A stretch of DNA of 5,999 nucleotides from Phycisphaerales bacterium (GTDB taxonomy: Bacteria; Planctomycetota; Phycisphaerae; Tepidisphaerales; Tepidisphaeraceae). Position numbers and translations under genes: made by a program. The stretch covers positions 1 to 5,999 of the forward strand of contig JAQGHJ010000640.1 in the NCBI GenBank assembly GCA_028288905.1. The letters are read 5' to 3'. Positions 1 to 5,999 of the stretch are shown here, piece by piece. Within the stretch, counting starts at the first letter, position 1. Every line of letters starts with the position of its first letter. Under the pieces are notes generated by a model, which searched no databases, was not told where the DNA came from, and saw only the letters and a program-made list of their open reading frames with translations.

Positions 1-541
1 CGACGTCGACGCCGGTGCCGAGCACCGCGATCGTCCGCCCGTTCGGCTGGGCGAGCGCCCCCGCGTGGGCGGCCGTGTCGATGCCCCGGGCACCGCCCGA
101 CACGACCGTCACCCCCGCCCCGGCCAGCAGGCTGCCGAATCGCTCGGCCTGCTCCCGGCCGTAGATCGAGCACTTGCGGCTGCCGACGATGCCGACCGCG
201 TGCAGGTCCCGCGGCTCCAGCCCCCCGCGCAGGTACAGCACCAGCGGCGGGTCCGGGATCGTCCGCAGCAACAGCGGGTAGTTGGCGTCGTCCGGGCAGA
301 CGGCCGACGCGCCGGCGGCAGCCACCTTCGCCAGTTCGTCGTCCACCGCCCGGCCGGCCTCGCGGAGGCTGGCCGCGATGGCGTCCGCCTTCGCCCGGCC
401 CACGCCCTCCACCTCCCGCAGCAGGGTCGCCCCCGAGTCGCACGCCGTCTCGGCCGACCCGGCCAGGGCGACGAGGCGGTTCGTCAGGATCGGGCCGAGC
501 CCGCGGGTCAGGGACAGTTGCAGCCAGTGGCGGAGCGGCAC
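1..541 (-). CDS. dprA: DNA-processing protein DprA, N-terminal part (cut by left window edge)
   Basis: DprA (Smf) binds incoming single-stranded DNA in the cytoplasm and loads RecA during natural transformation. The visible 180 residues follow the family order. An N-terminal helical segment begins PLRHWLQLSLTRGLGP. A helix-hairpin-helix-like stretch lies near residues 40-60 (VEGVGRAKADAIA). The YPLLLRTIPDPPLVLYLRG segment is near 88-106. The Rossmann fold follows, with VGIVGSRKCSIYGR (116-129), VVSGGARGIDTAAH (146-159) and RTIAVLGTGVDV at the edge. The rest of the Rossmann fold and any C-terminal winged-helix domain lie outside the window. I chose the GTG at 541 because the protein then begins where DprA proteins normally begin, and GGAGA sits 9 bases upstream. 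An in-frame TTG at 610 would add 23 Arg/Pro-rich residues and looks less likely. The gene lies 103 bp downstream of the pyruvyl-transferase-like gene on the same strand. Family assignment is secure; the exact start is less so. Confidence 0.93.
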   Translation of the reverse strand, partial: MPLRHWLQLSLTRGLGPILTNRLVALAGSAETACDSGATLLREVEGVGRAKADAIAASLREAGRAVDDELAKVAAAGASAVCPDDANYPLLLRTIPDPPLVLYLRGGLEPRDLHAVGIVGSRKCSIYGREQAERFGSLLAGAGVTVVSGGARGIDTAAHAGALAQPNGRTIAVLGTGVDV

Positions 542-550
542 GCGGCGGAG

Positions 551-555
551 TCTCC
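551..555 (-). promoter_or_regulatory. Probable ribosome binding site of dprA
   Basis: On the minus strand GGAGA is followed by nine bases and then the GTG at 541. This supports GTG over the upstream in-frame TTG at 610. The motif is short and the surroundings are G+C-rich, so chance occurrence is possible. Confidence 0.4.
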
Positions 556-644
556 GAGGGAACGCGGGGCGGGAACGGGGGCGGCGGGTCGACGCGATGA
601 AGAGGATCAACGGGCGACGTGAGCCATGTCGCCTCGCAACCGAT

Positions 645-1883
645 TCAGGCTGGCAAGTTTTGCTTCAGCACCGCCATCGTCTCCTGTTGCCGCCGGCGGA
701 CGATCGCCTGGGCGGACGCCACCTTCGCCTTGGCCGCGGCCGGGTCCTTGGCGATCGCCAGCACCGTCTCGGGGATGCGGGCGACGGCCGCGGCGTCGTC
801 CAAGTCGAACAGCCAGTCGTTCAGCCCGACGTCCCGCCACATGTAGCCCTTGACGGTCTGCTCGTCGAACCGGCAGACGACGGCCGGGACGCCGTTGGCC
901 ACGCACATGATCGGGCTGTGCATCTCGTTCCCGAACAGCCCGGCCGATCGGACGTAGGTGCTGACTGCCTCGTCCGTCAGCCAGTACGTGTCCCGCCAGA
1001 CGACCTTCGCCTTGACGTCGGCCGGCAGCGGGTCGACGAGCACTCCCTTGCCGAGCGCGACCTGGGTCATGTCCTCCGGGCAGACGAGCACCTTCATGCC
1101 GGCCTGGCGGACGACGGCCGCGATCGCGTCCCGGAGCGGGGCGTGGTCGTGCTCCTTCATCGCCTGGTTGCGGGCGTGCTTCTTCTCGTCGAACGGCCGG
1201 CCCTTCTTGATCGACCAGTACGGCGTCCAGCGGTACCGCGGGATGCAGCACATGAACTTGCCGTCCTCTAGCCCGTGGGCGGCGAGGAATGCGGCGGCGG
1301 CCGGGTCGTTGCGCAGGTCGGTGACGCCGAACGCCGAGTCGGGGCCGTACCCCATGACGGGGCAGGTGCAGCCGGCGTCCTGCGCCTTCTTGAGCGATAC
1401 GGTCTCGCGGAAGAAGGCGAACTTCGCGCCGCTCAGCAGCTCGACGGCCGGCGGCTTGGCGTCGAGGAACGAGATGCCGTAGACGCCGTACGGCTTGCCC
1501 CCGGAATCCCGCCGCCACCGGGCCACGTCCGCCACGGCAGCGAACCCGGAACTGGACCCGTGCAGGAAGAGGTCGCACTCCTTGATCGCCGTCGCGATCG
1601 CGTCGGGGCCCTTCAGAATGACGAGCTTGGGGAACCGCTTAGCGAGTAGCTCGCCCGCCCCGTTCCCCACCTCGCTCGGCCACAGCCGGACCTCGGCCTC
1701 GGGCACGTACCGCTCCAGCAGCGTCAGAACGCCGACCGGGTGGGCGATGTCCCCGATGTTGACGCTCTGCCACGCGTTCCGCAGCAGGATCCGCGGCGGC
1801 CGGGCGGCTTGGCCGGCGGCCGGCAGGGCGGCGGCGGCGAGCGCGGCACCGAACGCCGAGCGGAGGAAGGTGCGACGGTCCAT
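645..1883 (-). CDS. Tat-exported polysaccharide pyruvyl transferase family protein
   Basis: The product is 412 residues. It opens with a twin-arginine leader: MDRRTFLRSA, then an Ala-rich hydrophobic stretch, with likely cleavage after AAGQA near residue 26. The mature part resembles the polysaccharide pyruvyl transferase (CsaB/WcaK-type, GT-B-like) family. NAWQSVNIGDIAHPVGVL (36-53) is the N-terminal NxGD-type motif. CDLFLHGSSSG (103-113) and YGVYGISF (132-139) form the first Rossmann-like half. Near the C-terminus EMHSPIMCVANGVPAVV (320-336) and GYMWRDVGL (346-354) match the second-half donor-site region. Known members transfer pyruvate from phosphoenolpyruvate to cell-wall sugars. The substrate here is unknown, and export is odd for an enzyme needing a cytoplasmic donor. 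I chose ATG 1883 because the Tat leader starts there and GGAG lies six bases upstream; the reading frame is open to 2105, but that extension is non-coding in character. Family assignment is good; catalytic activity is uncertain. Confidence 0.85.
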   Translation of the reverse strand: MDRRTFLRSAFGAALAAAALPAAGQAARPPRILLRNAWQSVNIGDIAHPVGVLTLLERYVPEAEVRLWPSEVGNGAGELLAKRFPKLVILKGPDAIATAIKECDLFLHGSSSGFAAVADVARWRRDSGGKPYGVYGISFLDAKPPAVELLSGAKFAFFRETVSLKKAQDAGCTCPVMGYGPDSAFGVTDLRNDPAAAAFLAAHGLEDGKFMCCIPRYRWTPYWSIKKGRPFDEKKHARNQAMKEHDHAPLRDAIAAVVRQAGMKVLVCPEDMTQVALGKGVLVDPLPADVKAKVVWRDTYWLTDEAVSTYVRSAGLFGNEMHSPIMCVANGVPAVVCRFDEQTVKGYMWRDVGLNDWLFDLDDAAAVARIPETVLAIAKDPAAAKAKVASAQAIVRRRQQETMAVLKQNLPA

Positions 1884-1889
1884 TGGCGG

Positions 1890-1893
1890 CTCC
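1890..1893 (-). promoter_or_regulatory. Ribosome binding site of the Tat-exported pyruvyl-transferase-like gene
   Basis: GGAG on the minus strand stands six bases before the ATG at 1883. It fixes the start at the Tat leader and argues against ATG 2105, which would put 74 residues in front of the RR motif. Confidence 0.6.
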
Positions 1894-2111
1894 GTTCGGA
1901 GGTGTTGGGCGGGCGTGTCGGGCGGAGAGAACGGCCGCGCAAAACCGCGGCACCCGCCCCGTTCCGTCAGAACTTTACTGCGTGAGCCGAGAAAATGGGA
2001 CCTCGGCCGAGACGGTAGGGCGCGGCCGGCCGGTAGGGATGCGGCCCGGTCGACACCCGTTTCGTTCCCGTCCCACCGCGACTCATCGGGCTGGGCGGCC
2101 GCCACGCCTCG

Positions 2112-2984
2112 CTACGGGCGAACCGCCGCCGGAAGGTCCGCCACCACCAGCGCGTCCTCGAACCGCTCGGCCGACCGGGCGGCCACGCCGCCACCGGCGC
2201 GGTACACGGTCGACTCCCCCGACCCGAACCACGGCCCGCCCGGGCCGACGCGACGGTTGGCGAACGCGACGTGGCACCCCAGCACCCGGGCGACGGCGGG
2301 GAACCGCCGGTCGAAGTGCGCGGCGGGCGGCTCGACGTCGACCCACGCGGCCGGGAACAGCAGCGTCCACAGCTCGCCGGGCCGGTACAGTCGTTTCACC
2401 CGGTGGATGTCGTAACAAATGGCCACCCCGACTCGCCCGAACGGCGTGTCGCACGCGACCGGCGGCAGGTCGCCCGGCGTCGCCCACGCCGGTTCGACCG
2501 CCGGCCACGGCCACCGCTTGCGGTGGTGGCCGACGATCTGGCCCGCGGGTGAGAGCAGGACGGCCGCGTTGTGAAATCGCTCGGCCTTGCCCACCTCGCT
2601 CGCCTCGTTGCCGCCCACACCGGCCCGCTCGATCAGCCCGACCAGCAGGTACGCGCCGCACTGCTCGGCCAGCCGGCCGAAGCGGTCGGTCGTCGGACCA
2701 GGCACCGTCTCCGCCACCGCCCGCACGTCGTGCCCGCGGAACCAGGGATGCAGGCGGCGGCCGGGTGCCCGCCAGACGTCCCGCAAATCGTCGCCGGCGT
2801 ACCCGGGAATGACACACTCGGGCGCGACGATCACCCGCGCCCCGGCTTCCGCGGCCGCCCGCACGTGGTCGGCGAGCCGGTCCGAGTTCCCCGGGACGTC
2901 ACCGAACGCGCTACGCATCTGGACCGCCGCGACTCGAACGAGGCTCCGAGACGAACAATGGTGGGGGAGTCGTCGATCACCCAT
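2112..2984 (-). CDS. Carbon-nitrogen hydrolase, nitrilase superfamily
   Basis: This 290-residue protein has the length and motif order of single-domain nitrilase-superfamily amidases, which hydrolyse non-peptide C-N bonds through a Glu-Lys-Cys triad. The first strand, VRVAAVQM (16-23), is the usual opening. VIVAPECVIPGY (51-62) supplies the catalytic Glu56. VGHHRKRWPWP (151-161) supplies Lys156, and FGRVGVAICYDIHR (182-195) supplies the nucleophile Cys190. ELWTLLFPAAWVD (204-216) and the GSGESTVYRAGG region (254-265) are also typical. There is no signal peptide, so it should be cytoplasmic. ATG 2984 is the first start after an in-frame stop at 2999-2997, and the only good one before strand 1; no convincing ribosome binding site precedes it. 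It begins 60 bp after aroB ends on the same strand, so co-transcription is likely. Omega-amidase, carbamoylputrescine amidase and other subfamilies cannot be separated by eye, so the substrate is left open. Confidence 0.9.
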   Translation of the reverse strand: MGDRRLPHHCSSRSLVRVAAVQMRSAFGDVPGNSDRLADHVRAAAEAGARVIVAPECVIPGYAGDDLRDVWRAPGRRLHPWFRGHDVRAVAETVPGPTTDRFGRLAEQCGAYLLVGLIERAGVGGNEASEVGKAERFHNAAVLLSPAGQIVGHHRKRWPWPAVEPAWATPGDLPPVACDTPFGRVGVAICYDIHRVKRLYRPGELWTLLFPAAWVDVEPPAAHFDRRFPAVARVLGCHVAFANRRVGPGGPWFGSGESTVYRAGGGVAARSAERFEDALVVADLPAAVRP

Positions 2985-3044
2985 CGATTCGTAGTTTCAG
3001 GTGAAGCTCGACGGCAGCCCGTGTCGCGCCCGTTCCCCGACCCT

Positions 3045-4232
3045 TCACCGGAGGCCCTCCACCGCCGCCCGCACCAGATCGGCCGGAACGTCGTCGCGGA
3101 CGACGGCCTTGCCGATCCCGTCGAGGAGGACGAACCGCAGCCGCCCGGCCGCCACCTTCTTGTCGAACGCCATCGCGGCCACGACCGCGTCGACGTCGAG
3201 CGACAGGCCGCCTGTCGGCAGCCCAGCCGCCGCGATCGCGGCCAACACCCGCCGGCGGCCCGGCTCGTCCAACAGCCCGAGACGGGCGCTCACGCCGACC
3301 GCCGCGACCATGCCGAGCGCAACCGACTCGCCGTGGGAGTACCCGTAGTCGCTGACCGTCTCGATCGCGTGCCCGAACGTGTGCCCGAAGTTCAGGTGGG
3401 CCCGCTCGCCCCGCTCGAACGGGTCGGCCTCCACCACCCGGGCCTTGATCGCCACATTGTGGGCGACCAGCTCGGCCAAGTAGTCGAGGTCGAGTGCGAG
3501 CGCCCGGCCGACGTCCCGCTCGAACCGTTCGAACCCGGCCGCGTCGCGGATCAGGTCGTGTTTCACGCACTCGGCCAGCCCGCCGCGCAACTCGCGGTCC
3601 GGCAGCGTACCTAGAACGGCTGGGTCGATCAGGACGGCAACGGGCTGGTGGAACGCCCCGACGAGGTTCTTGCCGGCCGGGTGGTTCACGCCGGTCTTGC
3701 CGCCGACGCTGGCGTCTACCATCGCCAGCAGCGACGTCGGCACCTGCACGAACGGCACCCCGCGGAGCAGCGTCGCGGCGACGAATCCGGCCACGTCCCC
3801 CGTCACGCCGCCCCCGAGGGCGACGACCGGCGTGCGGCGGTCGACCCGCGCCCGCAGGATCGGGTCCAGCAGCCGGCCGGCCCAGTCCCAGGACTTGTTG
3901 GCTTCCGACGCCGGGTAGGGGACGGCCAGCGGCTCCAAGCCGGACGAGCGGAGCGAACCGACGAGCCCCTCGACGGCCGCGGCCGGGACGTTTAGGTCGT
4001 GGATCACGACCGCCTTAACCGCCCCCGGCACGGCCGCCCGGACGGCGGCCCCCGCGGCGGCGAGCAGACCGTGGCGGACGGTCACGTCGTACGCGTGGCC
4101 GGGGAGGGCGACGCGGACGACTCGTTCGGCGGGTAAGGATTCAGCGGGCGGTGAAGCAGGGGCGGCGGTCACGCGGCGGATTGTATCGGCGGCGGCGGGG
4201 TGGTCGAGGCGGTCTGTCGCGGCAAGCGGCAT
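3045..4232 (-). CDS. aroB: 3-dehydroquinate synthase
   Basis: AroB converts DAHP to 3-dehydroquinate, the second step of the shikimate pathway, using NAD and a divalent metal in the cytoplasm. With ATG 4232 the protein is 395 residues. The NAD-binding segment VVALGGGVTGDVAGFVAATL is at 136-155. The signature PTSLLAMVDASVGGKTGVNH is at 165-184, followed by GKNLVGAFHQP. Metal ligands by family position are Glu221 (GGLAECVKH), His284 (NFGHTFGHAIE) and His300 (YSHGESVALGM); the His-His spacing of 16 matches characterised enzymes. All key residues are present. The start is uncertain: homology begins only near residue 38 (RVVRVALPGHAYDV), and family members are usually about 360 residues. An in-frame GTG at 4172 would give 375 residues and leave room for a divergent promoter. 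Neither start has a clear ribosome binding site. The frame stays open to 4649, but that part is antisense to the phosphoesterase gene. It is probably co-transcribed with the downstream hydrolase. Confidence 0.96.
   Translation of the reverse strand: MPLAATDRLDHPAAADTIRRVTAAPASPPAESLPAERVVRVALPGHAYDVTVRHGLLAAAGAAVRAAVPGAVKAVVIHDLNVPAAAVEGLVGSLRSSGLEPLAVPYPASEANKSWDWAGRLLDPILRARVDRRTPVVALGGGVTGDVAGFVAATLLRGVPFVQVPTSLLAMVDASVGGKTGVNHPAGKNLVGAFHQPVAVLIDPAVLGTLPDRELRGGLAECVKHDLIRDAAGFERFERDVGRALALDLDYLAELVAHNVAIKARVVEADPFERGERAHLNFGHTFGHAIETVSDYGYSHGESVALGMVAAVGVSARLGLLDEPGRRRVLAAIAAAGLPTGGLSLDVDAVVAAMAFDKKVAAGRLRFVLLDGIGKAVVRDDVPADLVRAAVEGLR
4180..4207 (-). promoter_or_regulatory. Possible sigma70-type promoter for aroB
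   Basis: On the minus strand TCGACC (4207-4202), 16 bases, then TACAAT (4185-4180) resembles a -35/-10 pair. The -10 matches five of six consensus bases and the -35 four of six. The AT-rich hexamer stands out in very G+C-rich surroundings. Transcription would begin near 4173, immediately before the in-frame GTG at 4172. If real, it means the upstream ATG at 4232 is not the aroB start. Planctomycete promoters are poorly characterised, so this is tentative. Confidence 0.25.
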
Positions 4233-4242
4233 ATCATTCAGG

Positions 4243-4941
4243 GTGATCCACCGCTTGCTCTGCTGCTCCGACACCCATGGCGAGGTGCCCCCAGTTCTTG
4301 ACGACGCCAACGCGACCGCTTGGCTGCACGCCGGCGACGTGGCGGACGGGCCGTCCGCGGTTGAAGATGAATCCGACCCGTTGGACGACCCGCTCCGCGC
4401 GGCGGCCGCTCGTTGGTATACAACCCGGCCGGTGCCGGTCTTCGTCGTCCGGGGCAACCACGACGTGACGGACGACCTCGGTGCGTTCGCCGCCGCGACT
4501 GACGTCACCGGGAGGGTGTCGCGGCTGGCAGACGGCCTCTGGGTCGCAGGTGTGGGGTGGGGCGGCGAACGGTATTTCGAACTTCCGTTAGAGTCCGACC
4601 TACGGGCCGCTTGCGACGACGTCGAGCGGATGGCCCGGCGTCTTGTCATGCCCCGCGATCGAGTCGTGCTCCTGACCCATTACCCGCCGCGGCTGCCCGG
4701 CATGCGGTCGGTGGACCGCGACCCGCCGAACGGCGGGCTGTGGTACGACTGCGTGCGGGAACTGGCCGAGTCGCTTCGGCCGGCGGCGGTCGTGCAGGGG
4801 CACGTTCACAAATGGGCGGGGACGTCGCAGACGGTGACACTCGGCGGGGCGAACGTTCTTGTCTTCCATCCCGAATCGACGGGCGGAATTTTGCTCGTCA
4901 ATGCGTCGGACGGTATCGCAGGCATGGAGTGGCCGGCGTAG
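4243..4941 (+). CDS. Calcineurin-like metallophosphoesterase
   Basis: This 232-residue protein carries the full set of dimetal phosphoesterase motifs in order: SDTHGE (Asp10, His12), HAGDVAD (Asp32), VRGNHD (Asn72, His73), LLTHYPPR (His146) and VQGHVHK (His187, His189). These ligands hold the two-metal centre that hydrolyses phosphomono- or phosphodiesters. No signal peptide or membrane segment is visible, so it is probably cytoplasmic. The length fits small stand-alone members of the family. The substrate cannot be told from sequence: nucleotides, cyclic nucleotides, RNA ends and phosphoproteins are all possible in this family. The start is GTG 4243, because the first strand (IHRLLCCSDTHG) leads directly into the first metal motif and nothing can be removed. 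No good ribosome binding site precedes it. The gene diverges from aroB with only 10 bp between the assigned starts, and converges on ftsK. The stop codon lies within the left arm of the palindrome that follows. Confidence 0.9.
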   Translation: MIHRLLCCSDTHGEVPPVLDDANATAWLHAGDVADGPSAVEDESDPLDDPLRAAAARWYTTRPVPVFVVRGNHDVTDDLGAFAAATDVTGRVSRLADGLWVAGVGWGGERYFELPLESDLRAACDDVERMARRLVMPRDRVVLLTHYPPRLPGMRSVDRDPPNGGLWYDCVRELAESLRPAAVVQGHVHKWAGTSQTVTLGGANVLVFHPESTGGILLVNASDGIAGMEWPA

Positions 4942-5029
4942 GGCCGGTTGTTCTGGCCGGGCGGTATAGGTCGCGGAAGCGCGACGGCGTTAACCGCCAT
5001 CCCGTCGGCCGGCACAGCCGGCCCTACGC
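4936..5029. repeat. Long imperfect palindrome between convergent genes, possible bidirectional terminator or dispersed palindromic repeat
   Basis: The arms GCGTAGGGCCGG (4936-4947) and CCGGCCCTACGC (5018-5029) are perfect 12-base inverted copies. Pairing continues inward with mismatches and G-U pairs: TTG with CAG/CAA-type partners near 4948-4951, and CTGGCCGG (4953-4960) with TCGGCCGG (5005-5012). GGCGGT (4960-4965) can pair with ACCGCC (4993-4998). The centre forms a separate small hairpin, TCGCG-GAAG-CGCGA (4971-4984). The element fills most of the 156 bp between the phosphoesterase stop and the ftsK stop. That place suits a two-way transcription barrier, but no T-tract follows either arm. 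The same structure would also fit a member of a REP-like repeat family scattered through the genome. The pairing is seen; the role is inferred. Confidence 0.6.
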
Positions 5030-5097
5030 AGCGGCGGCCATGTGTCATCGTCTAACGGCCGCTCGGCCGCACGACACCGTGTCGGCGCGACCGGCTT

Positions 5098-5999
5098 TCA
5101 CGCCGTCATCCCCGCCTCGGCGTCCGCCGCCCGGGCCGCGCACATCGCGTCCCACTCCTCGACCGTGATCTGGGCTTCCCGCGCCTGCGACCCCTTGTAG
5201 TCGCCGACGATGCCGGAGGCGGCCATCGCCTCGATCAGCCGGCTGGCCCGGGCGTACCCGATCGTCAGCCGCCGCTGCAGCAGGCTGACGCTGCCGCGCT
5301 TCGTCTCCAGCACGACCCGGACGGCCGCGTCGAACATCTCGTCCTTCGCCGCCTCGGAATCGACCCCGCCGGCCGCCTTGATCTGCACCAGCTCCGGCTC
5401 GTACTGGGCCTCGGCCATCTCCTTCACCAGCCGCACGCTGTTCCGCACCTCGTGGTCGTCGATGAACGTGCCCTGCGCCCGGCTCGGCTTACTGGCCCCC
5501 GGCGGCAGGAACATCATGTCCCCGTGCCCGAGCAGCAGGTCGGCACCGTTCTGGTCGAGCACGATCCGGCTGTCCATCTTGCTCTGCACCCGGAACGCGA
5601 TCCGGGTCGGCATGTTGCTCTTGATCAGGCCCGTGACGACGTTCGCGCTCGGCCGCTGGGTCGCCAGGATCAGGTGGATCCCAACCGCCCGCGCCTTCTG
5701 CGCGATCCGGACGATGTGGCTCTCGACCTCCTTGCCGCTCGTCATCATCAGGTCGGCCAGCTCGTCGATGATGATGACGATGTACGGCATCCGCTTCGGG
5801 ATCTTTGCCTCCTCCTCCGGCGTGCTCGGCTGGAACCGCTCGATCAGTTCCTCCTGCGTCAGCGTGTTGTAGCCCTTGATGTTCCGGACGCCGGCTTCGG
5901 CTAAAAACTCGTACCGCTCGTCCATCTTCGTGCACGCCCACTCGAGCACGCTCGTCGCCTTGCTGGCGTCGTTGATGACGGGGCACATCAGGTGCGGGA
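5098..5999 (-). CDS. ftsK: DNA translocase FtsK/SpoIIIE, C-terminal part (cut by right window edge)
   Basis: FtsK-type ATPases pump double-stranded DNA at the division site during chromosome segregation. The visible 299 residues begin inside the motor domain at PHLMCPVINDASKA, the segment just after the Walker A region, which lies outside the window. Walker B is IVIIIDELADLMM (about 5781-5743), with the catalytic Asp-Glu pair. It is followed by GIHLILATQRPSANVVTGL, PTRIAFRVQSKMDSR, LDQNGADLLLGHGDMMFLPP and a TFIDDHEV segment, all standard for FtsK/SpoIIIE. The C-terminal gamma winged-helix domain, which reads KOPS/SRS-type orientation sequences, spans about 5316-5179 (KRGSVSLLQRRLTIGYARASRLIEAM, quoted in part: GSVSLLQRRLTIGYARAS). 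A short acidic/Ala tail follows. The reading frame continues past the edge, so the ATG at 5988 is internal. The membrane domain and linker are not visible, so a soluble FtsK-like variant cannot be excluded. Confidence 0.96.
   Translation of the reverse strand, partial: PHLMCPVINDASKATSVLEWACTKMDERYEFLAEAGVRNIKGYNTLTQEELIERFQPSTPEEEAKIPKRMPYIVIIIDELADLMMTSGKEVESHIVRIAQKARAVGIHLILATQRPSANVVTGLIKSNMPTRIAFRVQSKMDSRIVLDQNGADLLLGHGDMMFLPPGASKPSRAQGTFIDDHEVRNSVRLVKEMAEAQYEPELVQIKAAGGVDSEAAKDEMFDAAVRVVLETKRGSVSLLQRRLTIGYARASRLIEAMAASGIVGDYKGSQAREAQITVEEWDAMCAARAADAEAGMTA

Noticed and set aside
65..1649. Long plus-strand open frames across the dprA and pyruvyl-transferase-like genes
   Set aside because: They are antisense to genes with clear family motifs, are dominated by Arg/Ala/Gly/Pro and show no domain. 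In DNA this rich in G+C, stops are rare in all frames.
2002..2011. CTCGGCCGAG palindrome as a terminator for the hydrolase gene
   Set aside because: The stem is only five pairs with no loop, and no T-tract directly follows. It is more likely a chance palindrome or at most an operator half.
1884..2105. N-terminal extension of the pyruvyl-transferase-like protein to ATG 2105
   Set aside because: It would bury the Tat leader 74 residues inside the protein and ignore the GGAG site before ATG 1883. Its composition is Arg/Pro/Ser-rich without motif.
1495..3614. Large plus-strand frames (1495-2415, 1883-2812, 2571-3614)
   Set aside because: Shadows of the hydrolase and aroB genes: Arg/Pro/Ala-rich translations with no recognisable fold, crossing several real gene boundaries.
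4233..4649. N-terminal extension of AroB to ATG 4649
   Set aside because: This part is exactly antisense to the phosphoesterase gene, which has all metal-binding motifs, and it resembles no AroB sequence.
1..5999. A defence, mobile or otherwise novel multi-gene system
   Set aside because: Every gene falls into a well-known family, gene orientations are mixed, there is no transposase, integrase, toxin or repeat array, and composition looks even throughout. The window does not support such a claim.

Overview
This is a G+C-rich chromosomal window that looks like ordinary core genome from a planctomycete, plausibly the Gemmata group. That placement is an inference from overall style: very high G+C, an exported protein with a clear twin-arginine leader, loose gene packing and weak ribosome binding sites. 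No rRNA or other taxonomic marker is present to confirm it. I see no tRNA, rRNA, CRISPR array, transposase or phage gene.

Layout from left to right. Positions 1-541 (minus strand) hold the N-terminal 180 residues of DprA, the single-stranded-DNA/RecA loader of natural transformation, cut by the left edge. Positions 645-1883 (minus) encode a Tat-exported protein of the polysaccharide pyruvyl transferase family. Positions 2112-2984 (minus) encode a nitrilase-superfamily carbon-nitrogen hydrolase with a visible Glu-Lys-Cys triad. Positions 3045-4232 (minus) encode AroB, 3-dehydroquinate synthase. A divergent gene at 4243-4941 (plus) encodes a calcineurin-like metallophosphoesterase. A 156-bp gap with a long imperfect palindrome follows. 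Positions 5098 to beyond 5999 (minus) hold the C-terminal part of an FtsK/SpoIIIE DNA translocase, cut by the right edge.

The four left-hand genes read leftward. AroB and the hydrolase are only 60 bp apart and may be co-transcribed. A 228-bp gap then separates the pyruvyl-transferase-like gene, and 103 bp separate that from dprA, so they may be separate units. The metallophosphoesterase diverges from aroB and converges on ftsK. No shared pathway links all six genes: they cover DNA uptake, shikimate biosynthesis, envelope or periplasmic chemistry, and chromosome segregation.

I did not find a previously undescribed system. The points most worth a second look are the palindrome between the convergent genes (4936-5029), the export signal on a pyruvyl-transferase-fold protein, and the very tight divergent aroB/phosphoesterase start region.
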